Notes: generated by a model not told the origin, from the sequence alone. DNA of 64,000 nt from Hamadaea sp. (GCF_013362815.1 NZ_JABFVK010000037.1:1-64000); one strand, 5' to 3'. Shown: positions 44,534-53,470, numbered from the stretch's first letter. A program made the numbers and translations.

Positions 44534-44923
44534 ATGCCTCTAGTCAATCCGTACGTCGTCAGTGACAATGTCCGAACGATCGTCAATCTAATAGACAGGC
44601 TGATCGTCAAATTTAATAGGCAGGCCTCGAAGGGGAGGGACGCGCCGGCGGCACCGGTCCGCCCCGGCGGCGCGGAGGGTGGGGAGGTGTTCGCGTTGGC
44701 TGCCGAAGGTGGCTCCGACGACTGGGTGGTACGCCTGGCCCCGGATCAGGTGGCTCTGCTGGAGCGGCTCGCCGAAGGGCAGACCATCGCCGCGGCCGCG
44801 GCCGCCGAGTGGATGTCGCTGCGGACCGCCAACCGCCGCGTCGCCGAACTACGGACGCTGCTGGGACTGGCCAGCACCCGGGAGGTCGTCGCCGCGTACA
44901 TCAAGCACCGCCGGCGTACGTGA
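44534..44923 (+). CDS. Small LuxR-type helix-turn-helix protein
   Basis: The C-terminal 60 residues are a LuxR-type DNA-binding domain (LAPDQVALLERLAEGQTIA, WMSLRTANRRVAELRTLLG, TREVVAAYI). The start is doubtful. From ATG 44534 the first 35 codons are poor in G/C at the third base and include two near-identical direct repeats. GTG 44687, preceded by GGAGGGTGGGGAG, would give a 78-residue protein consisting only of the DNA-binding domain. The last 75 bases overlap the 3' end of the opposing acyltransferase gene. Confidence 0.6.
   Translation: MPLVNPYVVSDNVRTIVNLIDRLIVKFNRQASKGRDAPAAPVRPGGAEGGEVFALAAEGGSDDWVVRLAPDQVALLERLAEGQTIAAAAAAEWMSLRTANRRVAELRTLLGLASTREVVAAYIKHRRRT
44579..44627 (+). repeat. 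AT-rich imperfect direct repeat
   Basis: GATCGTCAATCTAATAGACAGG and GATCGTCAAATTTAATAGGCAGG follow each other (44579-44600 and 44604-44626). The stretch is far richer in A/T than its surroundings. It could be the regulatory region of the HTH gene rather than coding sequence. Confidence 0.6.
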
Positions 44924-45718
44924 GTCCGGGGTGAACGACCGGCGCGTCTCGCTGCGCCGGGTGGGATCGGCGTACGCGGGCCTCATCGGTTCGTCCGCGC
45001 GCAGCGGTTTCAGCTCGGCGTGCAACGCCGCGATGATGCGATCGGTGGCGCGCTGCACGTCGCCGCGTACGCCGGCGTCCAGATCGGACAGATCCACCGG
45101 GGTGCCGAAGTGGACCTTCACCGTCGGCCGTCTCGTGATGTCCCGCCACACGGCGCGGGCGAGGTTGGCCGGGATGTCGGCGTACGGGAGGACCTCGTGC
45201 GAGCCCCACTGGGCGACCGGCACGACGGTGACCCGGGTCGCCAGGGCCAGCCGGGCCATGCCGCTGCGGCCGCGCTCGGGCCACAGCCCCGGGTCGAGGG
45301 TGATCCGCCCCTCCGGATAGCCGGCCACGACACTGCCCTGGGCGAGCGCCGCGACGGCGTCGTCGACAGCGGCCGAGGCGAGCGCCTCGTCGGCCGACAC
45401 GCGGGTGCGGTTGACCCGGATGTGCCCGCTGGCCTTCATCGCCGCGCCGGCGATCGGGGCGCGGAACAGCCCGCCGGTCGCCATGATCCGCGGCCGGATG
45501 CCGCGCTTGCGGGTGGCCGCCGACAAGGCGATCGGGTCGAACGTGCCGATGTGGTTCACCGCGAGGATCAGCGGCCCGTCACGCAGCCCCTCGGGCACGT
45601 CGCCGGTCACCTCGAGCCGGGCCAGCAGGCCGGTCACGATCCGGGCGAGCAGCTGCAGCACGCGCCAGATCAGAGGCGCGCGCCAACGGGGACCAGTCGG
45701 TGTCGGTGTCGTGCTCAT
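44849..45718 (-). CDS. 1-acyl-sn-glycerol-3-phosphate acyltransferase family protein
   Basis: A 289-residue membrane-associated acyltransferase of the PlsC type, adding a fatty acyl chain to lysophosphatidate or a similar lipid. The HX4D motif is NHIGTFD (His56, Asp61), and the second motif is YPEGR in place of the common FPEGTR. One N-terminal helix (LLARIVTGLLARL region) anchors it. ATG 45718 is chosen. The last residues are encoded opposite the HTH gene's 3' end. Confidence 0.87.
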   Translation of the reverse strand: MSTTPTPTGPRWRAPLIWRVLQLLARIVTGLLARLEVTGDVPEGLRDGPLILAVNHIGTFDPIALSAATRKRGIRPRIMATGGLFRAPIAGAAMKASGHIRVNRTRVSADEALASAAVDDAVAALAQGSVVAGYPEGRITLDPGLWPERGRSGMARLALATRVTVVPVAQWGSHEVLPYADIPANLARAVWRDITRRPTVKVHFGTPVDLSDLDAGVRGDVQRATDRIIAALHAELKPLRADEPMRPAYADPTRRSETRRSFTPDSRTPAVLDVRGDDLPGAGQSQQRP

Positions 45719-46249
45719 CGCGGGACGATCGTGGCACACCTCCGGCTTGCGCGGTGTCACCGGGGCGTCTCGCCGTCCGCCTGCACGCTTTCCGCTCGCG
45801 CTTCGCCTCGCGCTTCGCCTCGCGCGCGGCCCGGAAAGGCGCGTGGACACGTCCGGAGATCACCTGGTGGTACGCCACAGACGTCTCCGCGGCCGGGAGA
45901 GGTCGATGGCGCACCACCGAGCGCGAGGTCCCCCGAGTCCGCGTCCGGGACAAGACAGCGGAACGACTGATGCCCGTTGAGTGAGGGAGATTGCAGCCGC
46001 GATAGCTTCAGGCTATCGACCCATGGCGGGCGGCTGTGGCCGCGGCCTGCGCAAACGCCATTTCCGGTGCGTACGGAGCAGCGAAAGAGCCCGGGAACCG
46101 GCCGCCAGCAGGGGATCGGGCCCGGCGGCCATCGAATCCGGTCATACCGGCCGAGCGGGCCTACTGCGGAGTTGGGTCACATTTGCCCGCCAAGCCCCCT
46201 GGGCCGGTCGTATGGTCACGGCAGGAGCAATCGGGTGGAGGGACGACGA
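45719..46249. other. 531-bp gene-free region upstream of cydA
   Basis: No credible gene. It holds a doubled CGCTTCGCCTCG (about 45798-45821), the palindrome 45866-45918, and a small hairpin CGATAGC-TTCAG-GCTATCG (46000-46018). The last 100 bases should carry the cydA promoter; no Rex-like TTGTG-N8-CACAA site is seen. Confidence 0.6.
45866..45918. repeat. GGTGGTACGCCAC-family palindrome, copy 2
   Basis: Arms 45866-45882 and 45902-45918 (17 bp, three mismatches) begin with the same GGTGGTACGCCAC as the hairpin at 55-107, both 53 bp long overall. It lies 3' to no gene directly, which makes a plain terminator role less certain. Confidence 0.6.
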
Positions 46250-47680
46250 ATGGACGCGCTCGAGTGGGCCCGGTGGCAGTTCGGCATCACCACCGTCTAC
46301 CACTTCCTGTTCGTGCCGATCACGATCGGGCTGGCATTCCTGGTGGCCGGTTTCCAGACCGCCTGGGTACGCGCAGAGAAACGCGGCGACCCGTACGCCG
46401 TGCGCTGGCTGAAGCTGACGAAGTTCTACGGCAAGCTGTTCTTGATCAACTTCGCGATGGGCGTCGTCACCGGCATCGTGCAGGAGTTCCAGTTCGGCAT
46501 GAACTGGTCGGCGTACTCGCGGTTCGTCGGCGACATCTTCGGCGCGCCGCTGGCGATCGAGGCGCTGCTGGCGTTCTTCCTCGAGTCCACCTTCCTCGGA
46601 CTGTGGATCTTCGGCTGGGACAAGCTGCCCCGCAAGATCCACCTCGCGTGCATCTGGATCGCCGCGTTCGGCACCGCGCTGTCGGCGTACTTCATCCTGG
46701 CCGCGAACTCGTTCATGCAGAACCCGGTCGGCTTCAAGCTCAACCCCGACACCGGGCGGGCCGAGCTGACCGACTTCGGCGCGGTCCTGACGAACAAGGT
46801 CACCCTGGTCACCTTCCCGCATACCCTCGCGGGCTGCTTCCTCACCGGCGGCGCGCTGGTCGCCGGGGTGGCGTTGTGGCACGTCATGCGCGACAAGCCG
46901 GGCACCGACGCCGACAAGAGGGCGTACCGCAGCGCTTTGAAGGTCGGCGGCTGGACGGCGCTGGTGGCGACCGCGGCCCTGTTCATCACGGGCGACACCC
47001 AGGGCAAGATCATGACCGAGGTGCAGCCGATGAAGATGGCGGCGGCCGAGGCCTTGTACGAGACGCAGCAGCCCGCGCCGTTCTCGCTGTTCACCATCGG
47101 GACGCTCGACGGCAGCGAGCCGATCTACTCGATCGAGATCCCGGGCCTGCTGTCGTTCCTCGGCACCGGCAGCTTCGACGGGCAGGTCCAGGGCATCAAC
47201 GACCTGCAGGCCGAGTACGAGCAGAAGTACGGGCCGGGCAGCTACACGCCGATCATCCCGGTGACCTACTGGACGTTCCGCCTCATGATCACCTTCGGGG
47301 CGCTGGCCGGGCTGGTGGCGCTCTGGGCGCTGTGGGCGACCCGGCGGGGGCGTACGCCCAAGACGAAGTGGCTGCGCTGGGCCGGGCTCAGCCTGCCGCT
47401 GCTGCCGCTCGCCGCGAACTCGGTCGGCTGGATCTTCACCGAGATGGGCCGCCAGCCGTGGATCGTGTTCAGCCAGCTCAAGACCGCTCAGGGCGTGTCG
47501 CCGTCGGTCGGCACCAGTGAGGTGATCACGTCGCTGACCGTGTTCACCCTGCTCTACGGCGTACTCGCGGTCGTCGAGATCGGGCTGCTGCTGAAGTACG
47601 CCAAGGCCGGCGTACCGGACGTGACGCCGCCACCGGAGAAACCGGAGCAGACCGACCAGCCCCTCGCCTTCGCCTACTGA
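46250..47680 (+). CDS. cydA: Cytochrome bd ubiquinol/menaquinol oxidase subunit I
   Basis: A 476-residue membrane subunit that oxidises quinol and carries hemes b558, b595 and d. RWQFGITTVYHFLFVPITIG contains heme ligand His18; GVVTGIVQEFQFGMNWSAY and FFLESTFLGLWIFGWD are conserved, as are PVTYWTFRLMIT and the GRQPWIV motif near the quinol site. The Q-loop is of the short type. ATG 46250 follows GTGGAGG. The operon continues with cydB; cydDC are not in the window. Confidence 0.96.
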   Translation: MDALEWARWQFGITTVYHFLFVPITIGLAFLVAGFQTAWVRAEKRGDPYAVRWLKLTKFYGKLFLINFAMGVVTGIVQEFQFGMNWSAYSRFVGDIFGAPLAIEALLAFFLESTFLGLWIFGWDKLPRKIHLACIWIAAFGTALSAYFILAANSFMQNPVGFKLNPDTGRAELTDFGAVLTNKVTLVTFPHTLAGCFLTGGALVAGVALWHVMRDKPGTDADKRAYRSALKVGGWTALVATAALFITGDTQGKIMTEVQPMKMAAAEALYETQQPAPFSLFTIGTLDGSEPIYSIEIPGLLSFLGTGSFDGQVQGINDLQAEYEQKYGPGSYTPIIPVTYWTFRLMITFGALAGLVALWALWATRRGRTPKTKWLRWAGLSLPLLPLAANSVGWIFTEMGRQPWIVFSQLKTAQGVSPSVGTSEVITSLTVFTLLYGVLAVVEIGLLLKYAKAGVPDVTPPPEKPEQTDQPLAFAY

Positions 47681-47705
47681 GCCGAAGCCATCGCGGAGAG
47701 AAGAC

Positions 47706-48773
47706 ATGGAACTGACCACCGTCTGGTTCATCCTCATCGCCATCCTGTGGACCGGCTACTTCGTCCTGGAAGGCTTCGACTTCGGCGTCGGCATGCTGCT
47801 GCCCGTCCTCGGGCGGGCGCACGGCGACAAGGCTCTGGCCGAACGCCGCCGCCGCGTGCTGATCAACACCATCGGCCCGATCTGGGACGGCAACGAGGTC
47901 TGGGTCATCACCGCCGGCGGCGCGACCTTCGCCGCGTTCCCCGAGTGGTACGCGACCATGTTCAGCGCGTTCTACCTGCCGCTGCTGCTCATCCTGGTGG
48001 CGCTGATCGTGCGCGGCGTCGCGTTCGAGTACCGGGGCACCCGCGACGATCCGAAGTGGCGCAGGCGTTGGGACGCGTGCATCGTGATCGGCTCCGCCGT
48101 CCCCGCCTTCCTGTGGGGCGTCGCCTTCGGCAACATCGTGCACGGGCTCAAGATCCGCCCCCAGCCGCTGCCCAACGGCCCGCTGGAGTACGTCGGCTCG
48201 TTCTGGGACCTGCTCAACCCGTACTCGGTGCTCGCCGGGGCGACCACGCTGCTGCTCTTCCTCACTCACGGCGCGATCTTCCTGACCCTCAAGACCAGCG
48301 GCGACGTCCGCGATCACGCCCGCTCGGTCGCGTCGAAGGTCGGCCTGCTGGCCGCGGTGCTCGCGGTGGCCTTCTTCGCGTTCACCTTCAGCTACCGGGC
48401 CACAGCCGCGTCGATCGTGCTGTCCGTGGCGGCCGTCGCGGCTTTCGCCGCCTCACTGCTGCTCATACGGGTACGCCGAGGGCAGCGACCGGGGACCCGT
48501 AAAGAGGGCTGGGCGTTCGCCGGGACGGCCGCGTGCATCGCGTTGACGGTGATTTCGCTGTTCGTGGCCCTGTGGCCGAACGTGTTCCCGTCGTCGCTGC
48601 TGCCGGAGTGGAGCCTGACCGCGCAGAACGCCTCGTCCACTCCGTACACGCTGAAGATCATGACCTGGGTGGCGGTCGTGTTCACCCCGCTGGTCCTGCT
48701 CTACCAGGGCTGGACCTACTGGGTGTTCCGCAAGCGGATCGGCGTCGAGCACATCCCCGACGGTGCGCACTGA
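47706..48773 (+). CDS. cydB: Cytochrome bd oxidase subunit II
   Basis: A 355-residue integral membrane protein with about eight helices, partner of CydA in the high-affinity terminal oxidase. FVLEGFDFGVGMLLP, NTIGPIWDGNEVWVITAGGATFAAFPEWYA and RGVAFEYRG are diagnostic. It starts 25 bp after cydA with GAGAGAAG upstream of ATG 47706. Confidence 0.96.
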   Translation: MELTTVWFILIAILWTGYFVLEGFDFGVGMLLPVLGRAHGDKALAERRRRVLINTIGPIWDGNEVWVITAGGATFAAFPEWYATMFSAFYLPLLLILVALIVRGVAFEYRGTRDDPKWRRRWDACIVIGSAVPAFLWGVAFGNIVHGLKIRPQPLPNGPLEYVGSFWDLLNPYSVLAGATTLLLFLTHGAIFLTLKTSGDVRDHARSVASKVGLLAAVLAVAFFAFTFSYRATAASIVLSVAAVAAFAASLLLIRVRRGQRPGTRKEGWAFAGTAACIALTVISLFVALWPNVFPSSLLPEWSLTAQNASSTPYTLKIMTWVAVVFTPLVLLYQGWTYWVFRKRIGVEHIPDGAH

Positions 48774-48861
48774 CCGGTCATTCTCCTACTCAGTCGCTTT
48801 GTCGCGCGGAACTCAGTCATCGCATCCCGGAAGACTCAGGTACCGCATCGGAGGGATGAAA

Positions 48862-48898
48862 ATGTCGCACCACCGGCACGCCACCGGTGGTGCGACAT
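48862..48898. terminator. 15-bp-arm perfect hairpin after cydB
   Basis: ATGTCGCACCACCGG (48862-48876) and its exact complement (48884-48898) flank a 7-nt loop. It separates cydB from the prenyltransferase gene. The CACCACC/GGTGGTG part recalls the family at 55 and 45866. Confidence 0.75.
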
Positions 48899-48923
48899 CG
48901 TTGATCACGGCATAGTCGGCCGT

Positions 48924-49826
48924 ATGAGGACCACCGCGACGGGTCTGCGCATCTTGTGGGCGTTCTCGCGCCCGCACACGATCATCGGCACCGTCCTGGC
49001 GGTCTGCGCGCTCTACGTGCTGGCCACCCACGCCGCCCAGCGGCAGGACCCCGCCTTGTGGGCGCTGGTGCTGGCGGCCAGCGTCGCCGTCAACGTCTAC
49101 GTCGTCGGGCTGAACCAGCTCACCGACGTCGAGATCGACCGGATCAGCAAGCCCTACCTGCCCCTGGCCGCCGGTACGCTGCGCCGCGGCGTCGCGGTCG
49201 CGATCGTCGTCGTGTCCGGCGCCGGGGCGTTGCTGCTGGCCGGGCTGCAAGGCCGCTACCTGTTCACCGCGATCGCCGTCATCGCCGCGATCGGCACCGG
49301 CTACTCGGTGCCGCCGATGCGGCTCAAACGCTTCCCGCTGCCCGCCGCCGCCTGCATCATCGCCGCGCGGGCCGTCGTGGCCAACCTCGGCGTCTACCTC
49401 GCCTACTCGGCCGCCCTGACCGGCCGGGCGCAGCTGCCCGCGTACGTGCTGCTCATGGTGGGTTTCATGGCCGGATTCGCGGCCGTCATCGCGCTCATGA
49501 AGGACATCCCGGACGTCGAAGGCGACCGCCGTCATCAGGTCTCGACGCTGGTGCTCACCATCGGCCCGCGTCGCACCCTGCGCCTGTGCCAGGCGATCCT
49601 CACCGCCGGGTACGCCGCTGTCATCGCCGCCGGGCTGGCCGGCGTCCCGGACGTCAACGGCGTCGTGCTCGTCGCCACCCACGCCGTGGCGCTGGCCGTG
49701 ATGTGGCTGACCGGCCTACGCGTGGACGGCGCCGACACCGACGCCGTCCGCCACTACTACATGCTGATCTGGAAGCTGTTCTACCTCGAGTTCGTGGCCT
49801 TCCCACTGGCCGTCCTGCTGGCCTGA
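48924..49826 (+). CDS. UbiA family prenyltransferase (homogentisate phytyltransferase-like)
   Basis: A 300-residue membrane enzyme with about eight helices. The two Asp-rich motifs that bind prenyl diphosphate with Mg are NQLTDVEIDRISKPYLPLAAG (in pieces: NQLTDVEID, KPYLPLAAG) and KDIPDVEGDRRHQVSTL. These patterns match the plant/cyanobacterial homogentisate prenyltransferase branch more than MenA or UbiA. No quinone genes are adjacent, so its aromatic acceptor is unknown. CATAGT (48911-48916) is 7 nt from ATG 48924. Confidence 0.87.
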   Translation: MRTTATGLRILWAFSRPHTIIGTVLAVCALYVLATHAAQRQDPALWALVLAASVAVNVYVVGLNQLTDVEIDRISKPYLPLAAGTLRRGVAVAIVVVSGAGALLLAGLQGRYLFTAIAVIAAIGTGYSVPPMRLKRFPLPAAACIIAARAVVANLGVYLAYSAALTGRAQLPAYVLLMVGFMAGFAAVIALMKDIPDVEGDRRHQVSTLVLTIGPRRTLRLCQAILTAGYAAVIAAGLAGVPDVNGVVLVATHAVALAVMWLTGLRVDGADTDAVRHYYMLIWKLFYLEFVAFPLAVLLA

Positions 49827-49833
49827 CCGGCGC

Positions 49834-50550
49834 TCACGCCCCGAGCTCGGCCAGCTTCGCCTCGATCTCGGCCAACTCGGCCCGCAGCTTCTCCGCGGCC
49901 GCCCGGGCGTTGTCCCGCTCGGACGACAGAATCTGCTCCACCGCCTCCTGCACCCCCGGCACGTCGAGCAGGCTCACCATCTTCAGCGCCTCGGCCGGCT
50001 TGATCACGTACGGCTTCGCCAGGGCCTTCGACCCCTGCATCGCACCGACCGTCCACTCGCCCTCGGTGTAGGCCAGCGTCACCACCAGACCCGGCGGGGT
50101 CTTCGCCTTCGCAGCACGCGCGGCGGGCTTACGGGGTGCCGGCGCGGCCGGCTCGGCGGGTTTGACATCGGACACTGCGGGCTCCTGACGTGCGGTCTTG
50201 TCGGTGCTGTTCTTGCCGGGCTCGATGAGGTCCTCGCCGATCGCGAGCGGACGCCGCCCGGCCGGCTCAGTCTGCTCCGGGGCCGGCGTCACCACGGCGT
50301 CGGCACGCCGGGCCGCCGCACCCTTCGGCGGCATCTGAAGATCGGCGGGGGAGAAGGGCAGGGCGTCGCCGCCGAACTTCACCACGATCCACTCGTCACC
50401 GGCGTCCGGATCCTCCAGGGCGACGACCTGGCCGATCTGGCCGGCGATCTGCCCGGCCGACTCGGTGAACATCACACGCGGCCGCTTGCCGCCGTCGAGC
50501 ACCCCACGGATCTGCTCCAGATCCGTCTTGGTCAGTCCCTTCCCGGTCAT
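49834..50550 (-). CDS. DUF6319-like protein
   Basis: A 238-residue soluble protein. The N-terminal part (LTKTDLEQIRGVLDGGKRPR, MFTESAGQIAGQIGQVVAL, WIVVKFGGDALPFSPADLQM) looks like a small beta-barrel that may bind nucleic acid. A Pro/Ala/Lys-rich linker and a C-terminal helical coiled-coil region (ARAAAEKLRAELAEIEAKLAELGA) follow. The family name is from memory. GGAGTGGAG precedes ATG 50550. Convergent with the prenyltransferase, 7 bp apart. Confidence 0.7.
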   Translation of the reverse strand: MTGKGLTKTDLEQIRGVLDGGKRPRVMFTESAGQIAGQIGQVVALEDPDAGDEWIVVKFGGDALPFSPADLQMPPKGAAARRADAVVTPAPEQTEPAGRRPLAIGEDLIEPGKNSTDKTARQEPAVSDVKPAEPAAPAPRKPAARAAKAKTPPGLVVTLAYTEGEWTVGAMQGSKALAKPYVIKPAEALKMVSLLDVPGVQEAVEQILSSERDNARAAAEKLRAELAEIEAKLAELGA

Positions 50551-50710
50551 CGTCGCTACTCCACTCCGTCCACTCTCCGAACACATGTTTGATAGCACTC
50601 TTCTACCAGAGGCTACCGACACTCCGGTGACCGACACCCCGCCGGGCTCCCCGCGACGGCGGGTTCACCGTCCATCGTCGATCAGTGTGCGGCGGAGTCG
50701 ATCAGGGCGC

Positions 50711-50763
50711 CAGGGACGCGACACGCCGGTCAGGGGGGACCATAGGTTCATGATCAACGGGAG
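50711..50763. repeat. TAGGTTCATGATCAAC-family repeat, copy 2
   Basis: Fifty-three bases align without gaps to 31381-31433 (six mismatches). Here the left hairpin arm is missing and the right part encodes the last residues and stop of the beta-galactosidase. Confidence 0.85.
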
Positions 50764-52583
50764 AGGGCGGGGGAGTCCAGGATGTCCAGGGTGGAGGTCG
50801 CGGACAGGGTGGGCGCGGACGGGGTGGCCCCGGGGAGAGTGGGGGTGGCGAGGGGTGGGGTGAGGTCGAGGACGACGAGTTCGTTGGGGCCGGGGCGCCA
50901 GAGGGGCGCGGGGGCGTACAGGGCCTGCTGCGGGCCGGCCGACCAGTAGCGGCCGAGCAGGAAACCGTTCAGCCACACGTAGCCTTTCACGCCGCCGGGG
51001 CGCAGCCAGGCGTCGGCGGGCTCGTCGACGGTGACGACGCCGCGGCGGAACGCCGGACCGTCCACAGTGTCGTTAGCGGCGTCCCAGGGCACGGCCGGCA
51101 GCGGGCCGTCGAGCGGCAGCGCCCGGGCGGTCCAGCCGTGCACGTACTGGCGTTCGTGCAGCACCCCGCCGGTCAGGCCCTTGCGTTCGCCGACGAGCGG
51201 GCCGTAGTTCGCCCGGCCCATCGACTCGACGAGCAGCTCCAGGCGCGCGCCTTCGGCGGGCACCGCGAACGACAGGTCCACCGGCCGGTCACGCTCTAGC
51301 ACGCCGAGGACCACACCGTCGACCGCCACCTGTGCGCGGTCGGCCAGTCCGCGCACCACCAACGGGTACGCCGTCCGAGGGCCCGGGACGGTGGCGGTGT
51401 AGCGCACGATCCCGTGGACGATCCCGAGCTCCTCGAAGGTCGGCGGGTTCGCCGCGACCGTCTCCGGGAGTCCCACGCTGTCGATGACCTGCTCTAGGCG
51501 TACCCCTTGAAGAAGCGGGACCGAGGCTCGGGCCTGGACCGGCGTGGGCGCGGGCGGCTCGGGCAGCGGCCCGTCGGCCTCGTTGCGGTACGCGGACAGC
51601 ACGTCGCGGAACGCCCAGAACTTCGGCGTCGCGCGGCCGGCCTCGTCGATCGGGGCGTCGTAGTCGTAGGAGGTGACGGTCGGCCGGTAGTCGCCGTCGA
51701 GACTGGGCGCGGCGAGATTCGCGCCCGCGGTCGTGCCGAAGTTCGTGCCGCCGTGCGCCATGTAGATGTTGACCGACGCGCCCGCCGCGAGCATCGCGCC
51801 GAGATCCTTCGCGGCGTCGGCCGGATCGCGCAGTACGCGGTCGTGACCCCAGTGGTCGAACCAGCCGCACCAGAACTCCATGCACATCGGCGGGTCCTGC
51901 GGGCGGTGCTCGGCCAGCTTGGCGAAGGCCTCGAGCGGGCGGCTGCCGAAGTTGACCGTCGCGAGCAGACTCGGGACGGAGCCGCCGGTCAGCATGTGGT
52001 CCTCGGGGCCGTCGGAGGTGAACAGCGGCACGTCGATCCCGCGCCCGAGCAGCCCGTCGGCGAGATGCCGCAGATAGGTCAGGTCGCTGCCGTAGGAGCC
52101 GTACTCGTTCTCGACCTGGACCATCAAGACGTTGCCGCCCCGCGAGATCTGCCGGGCTGCGACGTGCGGGATCAGCACGTCGAACCAGCGGTCCACCTCG
52201 GCCAGGTACTCCGGGTCGGCGCAGCGCAACCGGGTCGGCGGCAGCGTACCGGTCAGCCAGGCGGGCAGGCCGCCGTTGTCCCACTCGGCGCAGATGTACG
52301 GGCCGGGGCGGACGATCGCGTACAGGCCCTCGTCGCGGGCGGCGTCGAGGAAGCCGCCGAGATCGGTCAGCCCCGCGAAGTGGTGCTCGCCCCGCCGGGG
52401 CTCGTGCAGGTTCCACGGGACGTAGGTCTCCACCGTGTTCAGGCCCATCGCACGCAGCATGCACAGCCGGTGCCGCCACTGACCGGGGTGCACCCGGAAG
52501 TAGTGCAGCGCGCCGGACAGGACCCGGAAGGGGCGGCCGCCGAGCTGGAAACCGGCCGGCGTCACCTCGAACGTCTCGTGCAT
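50754..52583 (-). CDS. GH35 beta-galactosidase
   Basis: A 609-residue glycoside hydrolase removing terminal beta-galactose. VLSGALHYFRVHP, YVPWNLHEP, VRPGPYICAEWDNGGLP are family 35 signatures; acid/base Glu160 is in VENEYGSYG and nucleophile Glu236 in MCMEFWCGWFDHWG. Beta-sandwich domains follow (GYVWLNGFLLGRYW). No signal peptide, so it acts on imported oligosaccharides. The promoter contains LacI operator O5, tying it to the locus at 4.4-14.6 kb. TAGCCT is 6 nt from ATG 52583, so leaderless. Confidence 0.94.
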   Translation of the reverse strand: MHETFEVTPAGFQLGGRPFRVLSGALHYFRVHPGQWRHRLCMLRAMGLNTVETYVPWNLHEPRRGEHHFAGLTDLGGFLDAARDEGLYAIVRPGPYICAEWDNGGLPAWLTGTLPPTRLRCADPEYLAEVDRWFDVLIPHVAARQISRGGNVLMVQVENEYGSYGSDLTYLRHLADGLLGRGIDVPLFTSDGPEDHMLTGGSVPSLLATVNFGSRPLEAFAKLAEHRPQDPPMCMEFWCGWFDHWGHDRVLRDPADAAKDLGAMLAAGASVNIYMAHGGTNFGTTAGANLAAPSLDGDYRPTVTSYDYDAPIDEAGRATPKFWAFRDVLSAYRNEADGPLPEPPAPTPVQARASVPLLQGVRLEQVIDSVGLPETVAANPPTFEELGIVHGIVRYTATVPGPRTAYPLVVRGLADRAQVAVDGVVLGVLERDRPVDLSFAVPAEGARLELLVESMGRANYGPLVGERKGLTGGVLHERQYVHGWTARALPLDGPLPAVPWDAANDTVDGPAFRRGVVTVDEPADAWLRPGGVKGYVWLNGFLLGRYWSAGPQQALYAPAPLWRPGPNELVVLDLTPPLATPTLPGATPSAPTLSATSTLDILDSPALSR

Positions 52584-52589
52584 CGGGGC

Positions 52590-52618
52590 AGGCTAGCAGG
52601 TTCGGAAAGCGCTTACCA
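52590..52618 (-). promoter_or_regulatory. beta-galactosidase promoter with LacI-type operator O5
   Basis: On the minus strand a -35-like TGGTAA (52618-52613) and -10 TAGCCT (52595-52590) are 17 bp apart. The perfect palindrome AAGCGCTT (52607-52614) sits at the -35 end of the spacer. Same arrangement as O2, O3 and O4. Confidence 0.62.
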
Positions 52619-52686
52619 TCGGGTCCGGCCGCGAGGCTGTAGCCGGACTGTAGGGATCGTGTAACCGAGCGTCCCACCATATCGGT

Positions 52687-53403
52687 ATGCGGAAACTCAT
52701 CAATGCGGCCGTCGTCGTCACCGCGATCACCGGCCTGCTGTTCGCTGCGCCCGGAGCGGCCTTCGCCGACGGCTCCGGCACCGTCAACACCGCCGGCAGC
52801 CCGCTGACCGTCCGGTCGGGCCCGGGCACCGGCTACACCGGGTGGCGCACCGTCGCCGACGGCGCGGCCGTCACCATCCTGTGCCAGCAGACCGGCACCA
52901 CGGTGACCGGCACCTACGGCACCACGAACATCTGGGACATGCTGTCCAACGGGGGCTACGTCTCCGACGCGTACGTCTACACCGGCTCCGACGGCACGGT
53001 CGCCGACTCGTGCAATTACGTCGGCGCGCCCCCGCGCGCGAACGGCCGGTCCACCAACGGCGCCATCGACTGGGCGTTCGGCCGGTACCGGTCGACGTCC
53101 TACGAGAACCTTTGCCTTGCGTTCACCGCGCAGGCGTACGGGTGGGGCGGGTCGGGCTGGAACACCGCCGAGATCGGCGGCGACTGGATGGTCAGCCACG
53201 GCTACCTGAACACCAGCGGCATCCCGCCGCGTGGCGCGCTCGTCTGGTACCACAACTCCGCGGGCAGCGGTCACGTCGCGATCAGCCTCGGCGAGGGCAA
53301 GGTCGTCGGCACCTCGGTCAGCGGCGGCGTCGGCGTCGCCGGATACCTCGACCACGGCTCCTACCGCGGCTGGTCCGTGGCGTACTACCCGGCCGGCTGG
53401 TAG
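52687..53403 (+). CDS. Secreted SH3 and CHAP/NlpC-like protein
   Basis: A 238-residue exported protein. The signal peptide (LINAAVVVTAITGLLFAAPGAAFA) is followed by a bacterial SH3-type domain (AGSPLTVRSGPGTGYTGWR, 29-100) and a C-terminal domain of about 130 residues with ENLCLAFTAQAYGW (candidate cysteine) and GSGHVAISLGEGKVVG (candidate histidine), as in CHAP or NlpC/P60 peptidases. It may cut cell-wall peptides; activity is inferred. It is divergent from the galactosidase gene. Confidence 0.8.
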   Translation: MRKLINAAVVVTAITGLLFAAPGAAFADGSGTVNTAGSPLTVRSGPGTGYTGWRTVADGAAVTILCQQTGTTVTGTYGTTNIWDMLSNGGYVSDAYVYTGSDGTVADSCNYVGAPPRANGRSTNGAIDWAFGRYRSTSYENLCLAFTAQAYGWGGSGWNTAEIGGDWMVSHGYLNTSGIPPRGALVWYHNSAGSGHVAISLGEGKVVGTSVSGGVGVAGYLDHGSYRGWSVAYYPAGW

Positions 53404-53470
53404 CCCGCCGTCAGACTGCGGGCGCCGGGCACCGCACTGCCCGGCGCCCGCTACTCGGCTCGGCTGCGTC

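Noticed and set aside
46141-46249. Rex-type redox operator before cydA
   Set aside because: No TTGTGA-N6-TCACAA-like palindrome is present.
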